34,083 nucleotides of DNA from Alphaproteobacteria bacterium (GTDB lineage Bacteria; Pseudomonadota; Alphaproteobacteria; ATCC43930; CGMCC-115725), in assembly GCA_019237175.1 (NCBI GenBank), contig JAFAHP010000140.1, forward strand, positions 1-34,083, in the 5' to 3' direction. Below are positions 9,351 through 20,541 of this stretch, in pieces. The notes beneath the pieces are model-generated. The model did not search any database, was not told the origin of the DNA, and saw only the letters and a list, made by a program, of their open reading frames with translations. The stretch's first letter is position 1, and every line of letters starts with the position of its first letter. A program made the translations under genes and the position numbers.

Positions 9351-9739
9351 TCGGGGCCGGCCTCGCCTCCCAACGCTCCCTTCTCCTTCATCGAGCGTTC
9401 GTCCCACAGACGGATCAAATAGCCGTCGGGATCGGCGAGTTCTGCGCCATAACCCCAAAAGGATTTGCGCGGCGGATGGGTAAACGCGACACCGCGCGCC
9501 GACCAATCGGCAAATGTCGCGTCCACATCATCGACTTGAAACCACAGGGCGCATCCATTCGCAGCAATTGCCGCTGAAACTTCGTGCAAAAAGATCGTGA
9601 ACCCGCCGCTGTCTTGCAGCGCGATGACGCGTCGCTCGGGAAGCTCGAACTCGATTGTCATGCCGAGGGATTCGACATACCAGTCGCGCGAGCGATTTGC
9701 ATCGCTGACCGGGATGCTGAGATGGTCGAATTTCATCAT
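9347..9739 (-). CDS. VOC (glyoxalase/bleomycin resistance) family protein
   Basis: MKFDHLSIPVSDANRSRDWYVESLGMTIEFE...DPDGYLIRLWDE. Confidence 0.85.
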   Translation of the reverse strand: MMKFDHLSIPVSDANRSRDWYVESLGMTIEFELPERRVIALQDSGGFTIFLHEVSAAIAANGCALWFQVDDVDATFADWSARGVAFTHPPRKSFWGYGAELADPDGYLIRLWDERSMKEKGALGGEAGPD

Positions 9740-9937
9740 GACCTGAACCTTGCGTCACTGCTCGCAGGATTTTAGCTGACTGCGCAATTTTCAGGCACCC
9801 TTATTGTCACGGCAGGACGAGTTCCGGCTATCGACAACCCGCCGCATGCGCGCCGCCAGTTTCCGTGGATGCCCGAACAGGTCCGGACATGCCGAGTCTA
9901 TTGCAGTGGGCATGAGCCACCTGAACGGACTTACGCG

Positions 9938-11389
9938 TTACCGCGGCAGCAGGCTCGAGCCCATCAGGAATTCGTCGATCGCGCGGGCGCATTGCCGGCC
10001 TTCACGGATCGCCCAGACGACCAGCGACTGGCCGCGGCGCATGTCGCCGGCGGCGAACAGTTTCGGCACCGAAGTGTGGTAGTCGACGGTGTTGGCGCGG
10101 ACATTGCCGCGAGCGTCCAATTCGGCACACGACTGCTCGATCATTCCGGGTTTGACCGGCCCCAGAAAACCCATTGCCAACAGCACGAGATCGGCCTTCA
10201 ATGTAAATCCACTGTCCGGGATCTCGTGCATCTGATAGCGGCCGTCGGCGCTTTTGATCCAGTCGACGCGAATGCATTCGAGGGCGGCGATAGTCCCGTT
10301 ATCGCCCAGTGCCCGTTTGGTCAACACCGCCCAATCACGCTCGCAGCCTTCTTCCTGTGACGATGACGTGCGCAATTTCATCGGCCAGTCGGGCCAGACG
10401 AGCGCCTTGTTTTCGCGTTCGGGCGGCTTGGGCAGAATTTCAAGCTGAGTGATCGAGGCGGCACGCTGGCGCACCGCAGTGCCGATACAGTCGGAGCCGG
10501 TGTCGCCGCCGCCAATGACGACGACATGCTTGCCCTCGGCGCTGATCGTGCCGTTGGGCGCGGCGCGCTCCTCGCTGTCGCCGGCATTGCGCTTGTTCTG
10601 CTGCGGCAGGTAATCCATTGCGAAATGGATGCCGTCGAGCTCGCGCCCCGGGACCTCGAGATCGCGCGGCATCTCGGCGCCGCCGGTCATCGCTATAGCG
10701 TCGAATTCATCGAGCAGTGCAGCCATTGAGATATCGGCGCCGACCGTGGTTTCGGTGCGGAAGCTCGCACCTTCCGCCGTCATCTGGGCAATGCGGCGAT
10801 CGATCAGCAACTTGTCCATCTTGAAATCGGGGATGCCGTAGCGCAGCAATCCGCCGATGCGGTCGGCCTTTTCGAAGACAGTGACGGCATGCCCGGCACG
10901 TGCCAATTGTTGGGCGCAGGCAAGACCGGCCGGACCCGACCCGACAACCGCGACGCTCTTGCCGGTCAGCCGCACCGGACGCATCGGCCCGATCCAGCCT
11001 TCCCGCCAGCCGCGGTCGACGATCGCGCATTCGATGGTTTTGATCGTTACCGGATTGTCGTCGATATTCAACGTGCACGCCGCTTCGCATGGCGCCGGGC
11101 AGACCCGGCCGGTGAATTCCGGGAAATTATTGGTGGAATGCAATGTCTGCAGCGCTGCGCGCCACTGGTCGCGGTAGACGAGGTCGTTCCAGGTCGGGAT
11201 CAGATTGTTGACCGGGCAGCCGTCGTGGCAAAACGGAATGCCGCAATCCATGCAGCGCGCCGCCTGTTCGCGGGTCTCGGTCTCGGGCAGCGGCTTGACA
11301 AACTCGCGCCAGCTGCGCCGGCGAATATCCGGCTTGTCGTAAGCGCGGTCGCGGCGCTCGATCTCGAGAAACCCCGTCGGTCTACCCAT
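9938..11389 (-). CDS. gltD: glutamate synthase [NADPH] small subunit
   Basis: 483 aa; [73 protein letters not shown]; immediately downstream of gltB. Confidence 0.95.
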   Translation of the reverse strand: MGRPTGFLEIERRDRAYDKPDIRRRSWREFVKPLPETETREQAARCMDCGIPFCHDGCPVNNLIPTWNDLVYRDQWRAALQTLHSTNNFPEFTGRVCPAPCEAACTLNIDDNPVTIKTIECAIVDRGWREGWIGPMRPVRLTGKSVAVVGSGPAGLACAQQLARAGHAVTVFEKADRIGGLLRYGIPDFKMDKLLIDRRIAQMTAEGASFRTETTVGADISMAALLDEFDAIAMTGGAEMPRDLEVPGRELDGIHFAMDYLPQQNKRNAGDSEERAAPNGTISAEGKHVVVIGGGDTGSDCIGTAVRQRAASITQLEILPKPPERENKALVWPDWPMKLRTSSSQEEGCERDWAVLTKRALGDNGTIAALECIRVDWIKSADGRYQMHEIPDSGFTLKADLVLLAMGFLGPVKPGMIEQSCAELDARGNVRANTVDYHTSVPKLFAAGDMRRGQSLVVWAIREGRQCARAIDEFLMGSSLLPR

Positions 11390-11430
11390 GACCGCCAGTC
11401 CAGGATATAGATTTCAAGAGGCAATGAAAT

Positions 11431-11514
11431 CCGTCATCTCCGGGCGCGCCCCGGGCATCCACGGAGCACCCTCGTTCGCTGTGCTTGGATGGCCGGAACA
11501 AGTCCGGCCATGAC
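11431..11514. repeat. palindromic repeat element in the gltB-gltD intergenic region
   Basis: Ends CCGTCAT...CATGAC; perfect hairpin GGCCGGA-ACAAG-TCCGGCC at 11491-11509 and a second hairpin in CCGGGCGCGCCCCGG. Confidence 0.65.
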
Positions 11515-11557
11515 ACGCTGTCAAACCATAAGAAGGAAAGCGAATGCAAAGATGGGG

Positions 11558-14500
11558 TCATTCGGCCGCCGCTGTTTGAGCGGCCTCGCGCTCCGCCTGC
11601 AATTCGAGCAGCGCGCGCCGGTAATCTTTTGGTGTGATCTTGACGAACGAGGCCAGGGTGTTGTCCCAGTCTTCGAGGAGGGCACGCGCGCGGGCGCTGC
11701 CGGTGTAAAGGTGATGGCGTTCAAGCACGATGCGCAGCCTCGCCGCGTCGAAGCGCAGCGGATCGCCCATGCCGTTGTCGTACACGCTCGGCGCGCGCTG
11801 CCGCGGCCGATCCTCAGGCTCGGCATCGTCGTCGGCCTCCTCTGCGGCGATCGGTTCGAGTTCGACCTCGGTCCGGTTGCAGAGACTGACGAAACAGCCC
11901 TTCGGATCCCACACATAAGCAATGCCGCCCGACATGCCGGCAGCAAAATTGCGTCCGGTATCGCCGATGACAACGACAACGCCGCCCGTCATGTATTCGC
12001 AGCCATGGTCGCCCGTCCCTTCGACGACCGCGATCGCACCCGAATTGCGTACCGCAAAGCGCTCGCCGGCGACCCCCTCGAAATAGGCTTCGCCGGCAAT
12101 GGCGCCGTAAAGCACCGTGTTGCCGATGATGATGTTTTCGGTCGGCGCGCGCCGCGCTGCCGGCGGCTGGCGCACGATCAGCCGCCCGCCCGACAAGCCC
12201 TTGCCGGTATAGTCGTTGGCATCGCCATAGAGCTCGAGCGTCAGGCCATGCGCCAAAAACGCGCCGAAGCTCTGCCCGGCATTGCCGCGAAATGTTGCCC
12301 AGATCGTGTCCTGCGTGAGGCCGGCATGGCCATACCGCCGCGCCACTTCGCCCGACAGCATCGCGCCGACGGTGCGGTGGACGTTGCGGATCTCGCGTTC
12401 GATGCGCACCGGCTCGCGATGCTCCAGCGCCGGCTGTGCCTCGGCGATCAACTCGTTGTCGAGCGCTTTGTCGAGATGGTGCTGCTGTCGCTCGCAATTA
12501 TAGATCGCGATTCCGGGCTTCGCCGGTTCCTGGTACAAGAGGCGCGAGAGGTCGATCCCTTTGGCCTTCCAGTGATCGATCACCCGCACCATGTCGAGCT
12601 TGTCGACCCGACCGATCATCTCGTTGAAGGTGCGGAAGCCGAGCTTCGCCATCAGCTCGCGTACTTCCTCGGCGACGAAGAAGAAATAATTGATGACGTG
12701 CTCGGGCTGGCCGGTAAAGCGGGCACGCAATACCGGATCTTGCGTCGCAATACCGACCGGGCAGGTATTCAGATGACACTTGCGCATCATGATGCAGCCC
12801 GCGGCGATCAAGGGTGCCGTGGCAAAACCGAATTCGTCGGCGCCGAGCATCGCTCCCACGACCACGTCGCGGCCGGTGCGCAGCCCGCCATCGACCTGGA
12901 CCGCGATCCGGCCGCGCAGCCCGTTGCGCACTAATGTCTGCTGCGTCTCGGCGAGCCCGATCTCCCAAGGCGAGCCGGCATGGGTCAACGAGGTCAGCGG
13001 GCTGGCGCCGGTACCGCCCTCGAACCCGGCGATGGTGACATGGTCGGAACGCGCTTTGCTGACCCCGGCGGCAACGGTGCCGACGCCGACTTCGGAGACG
13101 AGCTTGACCGAGATGCGTGCCCGCGGATTGGCATTCTTCAAGTCATGGATCAGCTGCGCCAGATCCTCGATCGAATAGATGTCATGATGCGGCGGAGGCG
13201 AAATGAGGCCCCCCCCCGGTGTCGAGTAGCGCACCCCGGCGATGATCTTGTCGACCTTGCGGCCAGGCAGTTGACCGCCCTCGCCGGGCTTGGCCCCTTG
13301 CGCCATCTTGATCTGCAGATCGTCGGCGTTGACCAGGTACTCGGCCGTAACGCCGAACCGTCCCGATGCGACCTGCTTGATCGCCGAGCGCATCGAGTCG
13401 CCGTTGTCGAGCGGCTTGAATCGCGACGCCTCTTCGCCGCCTTCGCCGGTATTGGATTTGCCGCCGATGCGGTTCATCGCGATCGCCAATGTCGTGTGCG
13501 CCTCGCGGCTGATCGAGCCAAAGCTCATGGCCCCGGTCGCGAAGCGCTTGACGATCTCGCTCGCCGGCTCGACTTGGTCGAGCGGCACCGGCTCTGAGGC
13601 AAATTCGAACGACATCAAACCCCGGATGGTCAGCAATCGCTCGCTCTGGTCGTTGATCGTCGCTGCAAAAGCCCGGTATTCGGCGAGCGAGTTACCGCGC
13701 ACCGCATGCTGCAGTTTGGCGATCGATTGCGGCGCCCAGGCATGATCCTCGCCGCGCAGGCGAAACGCATAATCGCCGCCGACATCGAGCATGTCGTGGT
13801 AGAGCGGGTCTTCGCCATAGGCATGGCGATGGCGTTCGACCGCCTCTTGGGCGATCTCGCGCAGCCCCACACCCTCGATCGTGGTCGCCGTACCGGTAAA
13901 GTACTTCTCGACAAAATCGCTGGCGAGCCCGACCGCATCAAAGATCTGCGCACCGCAATAGGACTGATAGGTCGATATCCCCATCTTGGATATGACCTTC
14001 AGAATCCCCTTGCCGACCGCCTTCAAATAATTCTTCTGCACGTCTGCGGCGGTCAGCGCCAAATCGTTCTCAACACGGATCTGCTCGAGCGTCGTGAAGG
14101 CGAGATAAGGATTGACCGCTTCCGCGCCGTAGCCGGCGAGCGCGCAGAAATGGTGGACTTCGCGGGCCTCGCCGGTTTCGACGACGATCCCGGTCGAGGT
14201 GCGCAGCCCCTGCCGGATCAGATGATGGTGCACGGCCGAAGTCGCCAGCAAAGCCGGGATCGGCACCCGTTCGGCCGAGGTCGCCCGATCGGACAGGATC
14301 AGAATGTTGTGCCCGGCGTCGACTTTCTCCGTCGCTTCGCGGCACAGCCGGTCGAGTGCCGCCGCCATGCCATCGGCTCCCTCGGCCGCCGGCCAGGTGG
14401 CGTCCAGCGTGTCGGTGCGAAAGGCGGGAACCAGGGTTTCGATCGTGTGGATCTTTTGCAGATCGCGGTCGGTCAGGATCGGCTGCGCGACCTCGAGCCG

Positions 14501-16225
14501 ATAATGGGTTCCGGCTTCGTGACCCAAGAGATTGGGCCGCGGCCCGATCATCGACACCAGTGACATCACCAACTCTTCGCGGATCGGGTCGATCGGCGGA
14601 TTGGTGACCTGCGCGAAATTCTGCTTGAAGTAATTGTAGAGAAGCTTGGGCTTCTCTGACAATGCCGCTATCGGCGTGTCGGTCCCCATCGAGCCGACCG
14701 GGTCGTCGGCGGCGCGCGCCATCGGCTCGAGAAAGAACTGCAAGTCTTCGAGCGTATAGCCAAACGCCTGCTGCAGATTAAGATGCGCGTTGGGATCATT
14801 GGGCAGGGCACTGGCGGCATAAGCCTGCCCCCGCGCGTCACTCGGCAGATCCGGCAGATTGGCGAGCTTGAACTGGGTCGCCTGCAGCCAGGCTTCGTAG
14901 GGGTGTTCGGCGGCCAGATTTCGCTTGATCTCGTCGTCGTCGATAATGCGCCCTTCTTCAAGGTCGATCAGCAGCATCTTGCCGGGCTGCAGTCGCCATT
15001 TGCGGCGGATGTGCTCCTCCGGAACCGGCAGTACCCCGGTCTCGGACGCGAGAATCACATGATCGTCATCGGTGATCGCATAGCGTGCCGGCCGCAGTCC
15101 ATTGCGATCGAGTGTCGCGCCGATCTGGCGGCCATCGGTAAAGGCGATCGCCGCCGGACCGTCCCACGGCTCCATCAATGCTGCGTGGTATTCGTAAAAA
15201 GCGCGCCGCTGCTGATCCATCAGCGGGTCGCCTGCCCATGCCTCGGGGATCAGCATCATCATCGCGTGCGCCAGCGAGTAGCCGCCGCCAATCACCAGCA
15301 ACTCCAGCGCATTGTCGATGCAGGCGGTGTCCGACTGATTGGGGCCGATCAGCGGCACCATCTTGGCGAGATCGGAACCCAGTAACTCCGACGTCATCGC
15401 CTGGCGGCGCGCGTGCATCCAGTTGACGTTGCCGCGGACGGTGTTGATCTCGCCATTATGGCACAAGAACCGATAAGGATGGGCGAGCCGCCACGACGGA
15501 AATGTGTTGGTCGAAAACCGCTGATGAACGAGTGCGAGCGCCGAGACCGTCAGCGGATTGCGCAGGTCTTTGTAAAAACTGCCGACCTGCGGCGCCAGCA
15601 GCAGCCCCTTGTAAACCAGCGTCCGCGTCGAAAATGACGGAATGTAAAGCTCGGGCAGACCGGGCAATCCGTGCTTGGCGGCAAGTGCGGTGACACTGTT
15701 CAGCGCTTGTTTGCGGATCGTCAGGATTTTGCGCTCAAAAGCGTTCTGATCGGGGAGCGCCGGATCGGCTGCGACGATAGCTTGCCGGATCGTCGGCATG
15801 GTTTCGATGACACGCGCGCCGAGCCCGGTCGTATCGGTCGGCACGTCGCGCCAGCCAATTAGCGACTGCCCTTCGGCACGGATAAAATGCTCGACGTGAG
15901 CCGCGGCAAAATCACGCGCCCCCTCGTCGCGCGGCAAAAAGCACATTGCGACCGCATAATGCCCGGGATCGGGGAGGCGCCATCCGCGGCTCCCCGCCCA
16001 GTCGCGCAGCAGCGCGTCAGGCATCTGGATCAGACAGCCGGCGCCGTCGCCGACCAGGGGATCGGCGCCGACTGCGCCACGATGGTCCAGATTTACCAGA
16101 ATTTGCAGCCCGCGCTCGATGATGTCGTGCGATTTTCGCCCTTTGATGTTGGCGACAAAGCCGACGCCGCAGGAGTCATGTTCGTTGCGCGGATCGTAAA
16201 GTCCCTGTCTCCCGGGCACGGCCAT
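11558..16225 (-). CDS. gltB: glutamate synthase large subunit
   Basis: 1555 aa; [21 protein letters not shown] (class II glutaminase N-terminus), [39 protein letters not shown]. Confidence 0.97.
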   Translation of the reverse strand: MAVPGRQGLYDPRNEHDSCGVGFVANIKGRKSHDIIERGLQILVNLDHRGAVGADPLVGDGAGCLIQMPDALLRDWAGSRGWRLPDPGHYAVAMCFLPRDEGARDFAAAHVEHFIRAEGQSLIGWRDVPTDTTGLGARVIETMPTIRQAIVAADPALPDQNAFERKILTIRKQALNSVTALAAKHGLPGLPELYIPSFSTRTLVYKGLLLAPQVGSFYKDLRNPLTVSALALVHQRFSTNTFPSWRLAHPYRFLCHNGEINTVRGNVNWMHARRQAMTSELLGSDLAKMVPLIGPNQSDTACIDNALELLVIGGGYSLAHAMMMLIPEAWAGDPLMDQQRRAFYEYHAALMEPWDGPAAIAFTDGRQIGATLDRNGLRPARYAITDDDHVILASETGVLPVPEEHIRRKWRLQPGKMLLIDLEEGRIIDDDEIKRNLAAEHPYEAWLQATQFKLANLPDLPSDARGQAYAASALPNDPNAHLNLQQAFGYTLEDLQFFLEPMARAADDPVGSMGTDTPIAALSEKPKLLYNYFKQNFAQVTNPPIDPIREELVMSLVSMIGPRPNLLGHEAGTHYRLEVAQPILTDRDLQKIHTIETLVPAFRTDTLDATWPAAEGADGMAAALDRLCREATEKVDAGHNILILSDRATSAERVPIPALLATSAVHHHLIRQGLRTSTGIVVETGEAREVHHFCALAGYGAEAVNPYLAFTTLEQIRVENDLALTAADVQKNYLKAVGKGILKVISKMGISTYQSYCGAQIFDAVGLASDFVEKYFTGTATTIEGVGLREIAQEAVERHRHAYGEDPLYHDMLDVGGDYAFRLRGEDHAWAPQSIAKLQHAVRGNSLAEYRAFAATINDQSERLLTIRGLMSFEFASEPVPLDQVEPASEIVKRFATGAMSFGSISREAHTTLAIAMNRIGGKSNTGEGGEEASRFKPLDNGDSMRSAIKQVASGRFGVTAEYLVNADDLQIKMAQGAKPGEGGQLPGRKVDKIIAGVRYSTPGGGLISPPPHHDIYSIEDLAQLIHDLKNANPRARISVKLVSEVGVGTVAAGVSKARSDHVTIAGFEGGTGASPLTSLTHAGSPWEIGLAETQQTLVRNGLRGRIAVQVDGGLRTGRDVVVGAMLGADEFGFATAPLIAAGCIMMRKCHLNTCPVGIATQDPVLRARFTGQPEHVINYFFFVAEEVRELMAKLGFRTFNEMIGRVDKLDMVRVIDHWKAKGIDLSRLLYQEPAKPGIAIYNCERQQHHLDKALDNELIAEAQPALEHREPVRIEREIRNVHRTVGAMLSGEVARRYGHAGLTQDTIWATFRGNAGQSFGAFLAHGLTLELYGDANDYTGKGLSGGRLIVRQPPAARRAPTENIIIGNTVLYGAIAGEAYFEGVAGERFAVRNSGAIAVVEGTGDHGCEYMTGGVVVVIGDTGRNFAAGMSGGIAYVWDPKGCFVSLCNRTEVELEPIAAEEADDDAEPEDRPRQRAPSVYDNGMGDPLRFDAARLRIVLERHHLYTGSARARALLEDWDNTLASFVKITPKDYRRALLELQAEREAAQTAAAE

Positions 16226-16538
16226 ATCGGATGCTCTTCACCTGAACTAGTTGCAAAAATCACCGCGGCGCATCGCGAGCGACCACAGCAATTTGATAAT
16301 AGCCACGTCCACGCGAGCGAATCGAGGCTTAATCGTGTGCTAACCATGGCAATCGTCTGGATTCCTGTCGGCAAGTCGGCCGCGATGGCGGGACCACCGA
16401 ATTCGTGCGGCATAAAGTCCGAGCGCGCCTGCAAAGTCGACGCCGGAGTTTAATGACAAGATCCGGCAACGCGTTGCGAGGGGATAAAACGATCTCGCCC
16501 GTTTCGATCAGGCATCCGCCGTTTTTCTGTGCATATCG

Positions 16539-18773
16539 ATGCCATCTTTACCAACCGTCCTCCTCTGCGCGCTGACCGAGCTGCTGGTGAGCTTGGGCGT
16601 CGGGTTGCCGGTGACGCGCCGGCTGGTTGCCTCTCGCGCGTCTGCGTTCGCCATCGCGCCGATTGTGGGCTGGGCCGTGTTTAACGGGCTGGCGCTTCCG
16701 GTCCTGACGATGCTCGGCTTTACGCGTCCAACGGCGGTCTTCGTTTGTGCTTCTGCCATTGCTGGCGGGATTGCGGCTTTGCGGCGCGGATCCGTTCGCC
16801 AACAGGTAGTAGCCGAAGGAGTAGAGGTCCCGCTCGGACTCGTCACACCCGCAGCAGTGCTGGCGATTGTTCCGATGCTGGCGGTTTGGCCGAAATATGC
16901 GATGGGTGGGGTGCTTCTCAGCGAGGCGATGTTCGACCACAGCAAGGCCGCGATCGTCGACGAGATCGTCCGCCTCGGCCTGCCACCCGGTAATCCTTTC
17001 TTTGGCGATAGCGGGCCTCGCCTCGTCTACTACTATTTGTGGCATTTCAGCGCCGCTATTCCTGCTGCTATGTTTGGCGCCAATGGCTGGGAAGCCGACG
17101 CCGCGCTGACTTGGTTCAGTGCTTTCGCATCGCTGAGCCTGATGATCGGGCTGGCGCGAATGCTTGGCGGTAACAGGACGGTACCGCTTGTCGTCGTGCT
17201 GCTTAGCCTTTCAGCCTCCCTGAGGCCGGCGCTGAGCCTTGTCTTGCCTCGCGGTTTTCGCGATCAGGCACTATCGCAAAATCCCTGGCCGCAGAGTTGG
17301 TTATTTCAAGCGAGCTGGGCGCCGCAGCACGTAATGTCGGCGGGCTGTGTCGTGGCCGCTGTGTTGGTGCTCTGGCGTCTGGCGGTCTCGCGCGATCGGC
17401 TGATGGTGCCGTTGCTGGCCGTTATCGCCGCGGCCGGGTTCGAGAGTTCTGCCTGGGTCGGCGGTGTCATTTTTGGCGCAGCCGCACCGGCAATCACCAT
17501 CGCGTTTTTAACGATGGCCGAGAATAATCGAGCCCGCGTCGACCTAATTCTCGCCACCGCAACGGCGGCCATCCTAGCGCTGGTGATAGCATTTCCGTTT
17601 ACCCGCGAGGAGTTTGCTGCAACGGCGGCGCGGCATGCCGGCATGCCCATCGCCTTTCGCCCGTTCGCGGTGCTGGGGCAAATGGTCCCGGTGCCGATCC
17701 GTCCGTTTCTAAATCTCGCCGGATATTGGCTGGTCTTGCCGGCGATCGAGTTTCCGGCGGTCTTTTTTGCGGGAACCTGGGCGATTGCCGCCGCTGTTGC
17801 CGCGCGGGGCGCCCCCACCCTAACCCTCCCCTCCCCGGGCGTGACCTGGGGATCACGGGGGAGGGAAGGGTGGGGGGACCGACGGCTGGTGACCGCATTG
17901 GCCCTGCTCGCCGGCACCAGCTTTGCGGTCCCGTGGATTTTTGCCAGTACGATCGCCAACAATGACCTCGGTTGGCGCGGCGTGCTGCCCGGCCTGCTGA
18001 TATTGACGGCCTTCGCCGCCGTCGGCCTCGGCCGCTGGCTAGCGGGGTTTTCGATCGGGGGCCATCGGCACGGGCGGCCCCCCTCACCCTTCCCTCTCCC
18101 CCCTAGGGGGGAGAGGGTTGAGAAGGGTCGGCGAGGCGAACCCCCGGAACGCCCGCCCTCGGCGGGCGGCCGTCCGGGGGCTAACCCGGAGCTGGTTGAG
18201 GGGGGTGGTACCCGATGGGGCCTTGTTTTAGTCAACGCACGAGGGTGGGCTTGGGCGAGCTGCGTGGTCTGGGCGCTGGGCCTGTCCGGCGGTTTGCAGG
18301 TCGCGCGCGATAATGTTTCCGGTCTGCCAGCCCGGTCGGCGAGCGTCTTCGCGCAAGCGCCCGCACTCTGGGCGGCGGTGCGCCGGGATACGGGCCCCAG
18401 CGAGCGTGTCGCCAACAATCCGGCGTTCCTCGCCGACAGTGTGCGGTGGCCGGTCAACATTTCCTGGGCGCTGCTGGCCGACCGCCGGTCCTGCTATGCC
18501 GGCTGGAACCTGGCGCGGGCCTTTGCCCCGTTGCCTGAGGAGAAGATCGACGCGACGGATGCGCTGTTCCAGCGGGTCTTTGCCGGCGACGGCACGCGCG
18601 ACGATATCCGCCTGCTGGCGACCGATTTCGACTGCCACGTGGTCGTCCTGACGCCGAGCGACGGCGCCTGGCTTCATGATCCATTCGCAGCCAGCCGTTA
18701 TTTCCGCTTGGTCGAAGAACACGCCGGCAAATGGCGGGTCTATCGAATTGCCGGCGACGCCGGCCGGGAGTGA
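16539..18773 (+). CDS. large polytopic membrane protein, possibly GT-C / DUF2298 ('YYY')-like
   Basis: 744 aa, many hydrophobic segments; PPGNPFFGDSGPRLVYYYLWHFSAAIPA recalls the DUF2298 YYY motif; C-terminal soluble region. Contains two in-frame repeat-derived segments. Confidence 0.7.
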   Translation: MPSLPTVLLCALTELLVSLGVGLPVTRRLVASRASAFAIAPIVGWAVFNGLALPVLTMLGFTRPTAVFVCASAIAGGIAALRRGSVRQQVVAEGVEVPLGLVTPAAVLAIVPMLAVWPKYAMGGVLLSEAMFDHSKAAIVDEIVRLGLPPGNPFFGDSGPRLVYYYLWHFSAAIPAAMFGANGWEADAALTWFSAFASLSLMIGLARMLGGNRTVPLVVVLLSLSASLRPALSLVLPRGFRDQALSQNPWPQSWLFQASWAPQHVMSAGCVVAAVLVLWRLAVSRDRLMVPLLAVIAAAGFESSAWVGGVIFGAAAPAITIAFLTMAENNRARVDLILATATAAILALVIAFPFTREEFAATAARHAGMPIAFRPFAVLGQMVPVPIRPFLNLAGYWLVLPAIEFPAVFFAGTWAIAAAVAARGAPTLTLPSPGVTWGSRGREGWGDRRLVTALALLAGTSFAVPWIFASTIANNDLGWRGVLPGLLILTAFAAVGLGRWLAGFSIGGHRHGRPPSPFPLPPRGERVEKGRRGEPPERPPSAGGRPGANPELVEGGGTRWGLVLVNARGWAWASCVVWALGLSGGLQVARDNVSGLPARSASVFAQAPALWAAVRRDTGPSERVANNPAFLADSVRWPVNISWALLADRRSCYAGWNLARAFAPLPEEKIDATDALFQRVFAGDGTRDDIRLLATDFDCHVVVLTPSDGAWLHDPFAASRYFRLVEEHAGKWRVYRIAGDAGRE
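17811..17878. repeat. palindromic repeat inserted in frame in the membrane-protein ORF (copy 1)
   Basis: CCCCCACCCTAACCCTCCCCTCCCC...GGGGGAGGGAAGGGTGGGGGG imperfect inverted repeat encoding APTLTLPSPGVTWGSRGREGWG. Confidence 0.75.
18077..18209. repeat. composite palindromic repeat inserted in frame in the membrane-protein ORF (copy 2)
   Basis: 26-nt perfect palindrome CCCTCTCCCCCCTAGGGGGGAGAGGG (18092-18117) plus hairpin CCCCCGGAACGCCCGCCCTCGGCGGGCGGCCGTCCGGGGG (18141-18180). Confidence 0.8.
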
Positions 18774-19471
18774 GCGCTGCGAGCGGTCGCGACCCGAATA
18801 AAGGCTGCGGCGATCCGCAACGCGGCGCGCAGCGATCCGCGCAGCGATCCTGCGACCTTGGAGGCGCCGCCGCGACGCCGGCGATAGGGCATCGGCACTT
18901 CGAGAATGCGCAATCCGGCGCGTGCCGCCCGCATCTGCATTTCGAGATTCCAGCCATAGGTCATCTCGCGCATGTCCAACGCGTCGAGACAGGCTCGGCG
19001 AATGGCGCGATAGGCGCACATATCGGTGTACCACACGCCATAGAGCAGCTTGGTCCCGAGCCCGGCGGCCCGGCCCGCCAACAGCTGATGCCACTTCATC
19101 GCGCCCGGCTCGCGCGCGCCGCGGCTGCGCGATGCGATCACAAAATCGTATTCGTCGCGGCGGATCGGGTCGACGAGCCGCGCCATCAGGTCGCCGCGGT
19201 CGGCGCCGTCGCCATCCATAAACACGATGATCCCACACGCCAGCGGCACCGCGCCGACCCCGGCCATGCAGGCGCGTCCATAGCCCTTGGCGCCCAACTC
19301 AATCACGCGCGCCCCCGTGGCAGCGGCGACCACGGGGGTGCCGTCGCTGCTGCCGCCGTCGACGACAATGATTTCGCGCACGAGGTCACGCGGGATTTCC
19401 GTCACGACACCTCTGATCGACTGCACCTCGTCGAGTGCCGGAATGACGACGGCGACCGCTAAAGGCTCCAT
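18740..19471 (-). CDS. family 2 glycosyltransferase, dolichyl-phosphate-mannose synthase (DPM1)-like
   Basis: MEPLAVAVVIPALDEVQSIRGVVTEIP...IIVVDGGSSDGT...VFMDGDGADRGDL...SRSRGAREPGAM. ORF may start at 19492. Confidence 0.85.
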   Translation of the reverse strand: MEPLAVAVVIPALDEVQSIRGVVTEIPRDLVREIIVVDGGSSDGTPVVAAATGARVIELGAKGYGRACMAGVGAVPLACGIIVFMDGDGADRGDLMARLVDPIRRDEYDFVIASRSRGAREPGAMKWHQLLAGRAAGLGTKLLYGVWYTDMCAYRAIRRACLDALDMREMTYGWNLEMQMRAARAGLRILEVPMPYRRRRGGASKVAGSLRGSLRAALRIAAAFIRVATARSAHSRPASPAIR

Positions 19472-20541
19472 CGCAATCCGCAATTGCGGCACGGCTGGGC
19501 CGGCGCCTCGCTCACCAATGCGGCGCGAAACTCTCGATACGCCGCGCCATTCCAGATCTCGCGCAAGCTCTCTTGGGTGGCATTGCCCAGCGTATAGGTC
19601 TCATAGCCGCGCGCCGAGAATGGTGCAATGCAGCAGGGTAATGCCCGGCCGTGGGCGGTAAAATACATCAACGACCATGGTCGGCGGCAGGCCGACCATG
19701 GCGCTTTTCCCACGCCGCGCTTCAGGCTAGTGCCGGGCTCGGTAGCGCCCGACGCGTCGATTGTAACGCCAAGCGCCCTGCCGAGCGCTTCAGCCGCGGC
19801 AATCGCCTGATCTTCCTCGCGCCGCGTCCTTTCAAACAGCGACGAATCCGCGCGCGCGAGGCCGCGGCCAAGATCGTCGAAGACAAGGCGTTGAAGATAG
19901 ACCTCGCTGATGCCGATCCGTGCCGCCAGCCGGACAAAGTCCGGGAGCTGCGCGATCGTTTCTTTGAGCCCGGTCAGCCACAACGAGACGCGCGGGGTCG
20001 ATGCGCCGAGTTCTCTTTGCAAGGCGACGAACTCGCTGAGGTTGCGGACGATGCGATCGAAGAAGTCCTTGCCGCGCACCTTGAAAAAGCTTTGGGCCTC
20101 GGCCGCGTCGAGCGATACGCGCAGCTCGTCGAGCCCGGTGGCGATGAGGTCCGCGCGTTTGCGCGGTGCCAACAGCGTGCCGTTGGTGTTGAACAGCACA
20201 TAAACGCCGCGTTCTTTGAGATAGCGGATCATGCGCGGCAGGTTCTTGACGAGCATCGGTTCGCCGACGCCGTGCAGCACGGCGCGCAGCAAACCCGGGA
20301 GCTGGTCGACGATCGAGGTAAAAAGCTGCCAGCTCATATCGGCCGGCGGCTCCAGCGCCTCGAAGGTGCGCGGACAGGTTTCGCACAACAGATTGCAGCG
20401 GTTGGTGACTTCGAGATAGACGCAGACCGGTGGCGCCTCGGCGACAGGCGAGCGCTCCTCGCCGACGGCCTCGAAATAGCGGCGGGCCGCAATCGGCGTC
20501 TCCTGCGGTATCTGCTGCATCGGCGGAGGCTCGCGACTCAT
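19459..20541 (-). CDS. radical SAM / SPASM domain protein
   Basis: VYLEVTNRCNLLCETCPRTF has the CX3CX2C radical SAM motif; C-terminal PCCIAPFSARG...PAQPCRNCGLRW is SPASM-like. Confidence 0.9.
   Translation of the reverse strand: MSREPPPMQQIPQETPIAARRYFEAVGEERSPVAEAPPVCVYLEVTNRCNLLCETCPRTFEALEPPADMSWQLFTSIVDQLPGLLRAVLHGVGEPMLVKNLPRMIRYLKERGVYVLFNTNGTLLAPRKRADLIATGLDELRVSLDAAEAQSFFKVRGKDFFDRIVRNLSEFVALQRELGASTPRVSLWLTGLKETIAQLPDFVRLAARIGISEVYLQRLVFDDLGRGLARADSSLFERTRREEDQAIAAAEALGRALGVTIDASGATEPGTSLKRGVGKAPWSACRRPWSLMYFTAHGRALPCCIAPFSARGYETYTLGNATQESLREIWNGAAYREFRAALVSEAPAQPCRNCGLRWSL

Noticed and set aside
12814-13038. Antisense and alternate-frame ORFs across gltB, gltD and lpdA (for example 11489-12934, 13706-14563, 6983-8095)
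   Set aside because: Long shadow ORFs expected in GC-rich coding DNA; no recognisable domains, and the opposite strand has clear conserved genes.
17306-18460. 384-aa minus-strand ORF with PSTSSGLAPGRPPAEGGRSGGSPRR
   Set aside because: Antisense translation of the membrane protein and its palindromic repeats; no domain signature.
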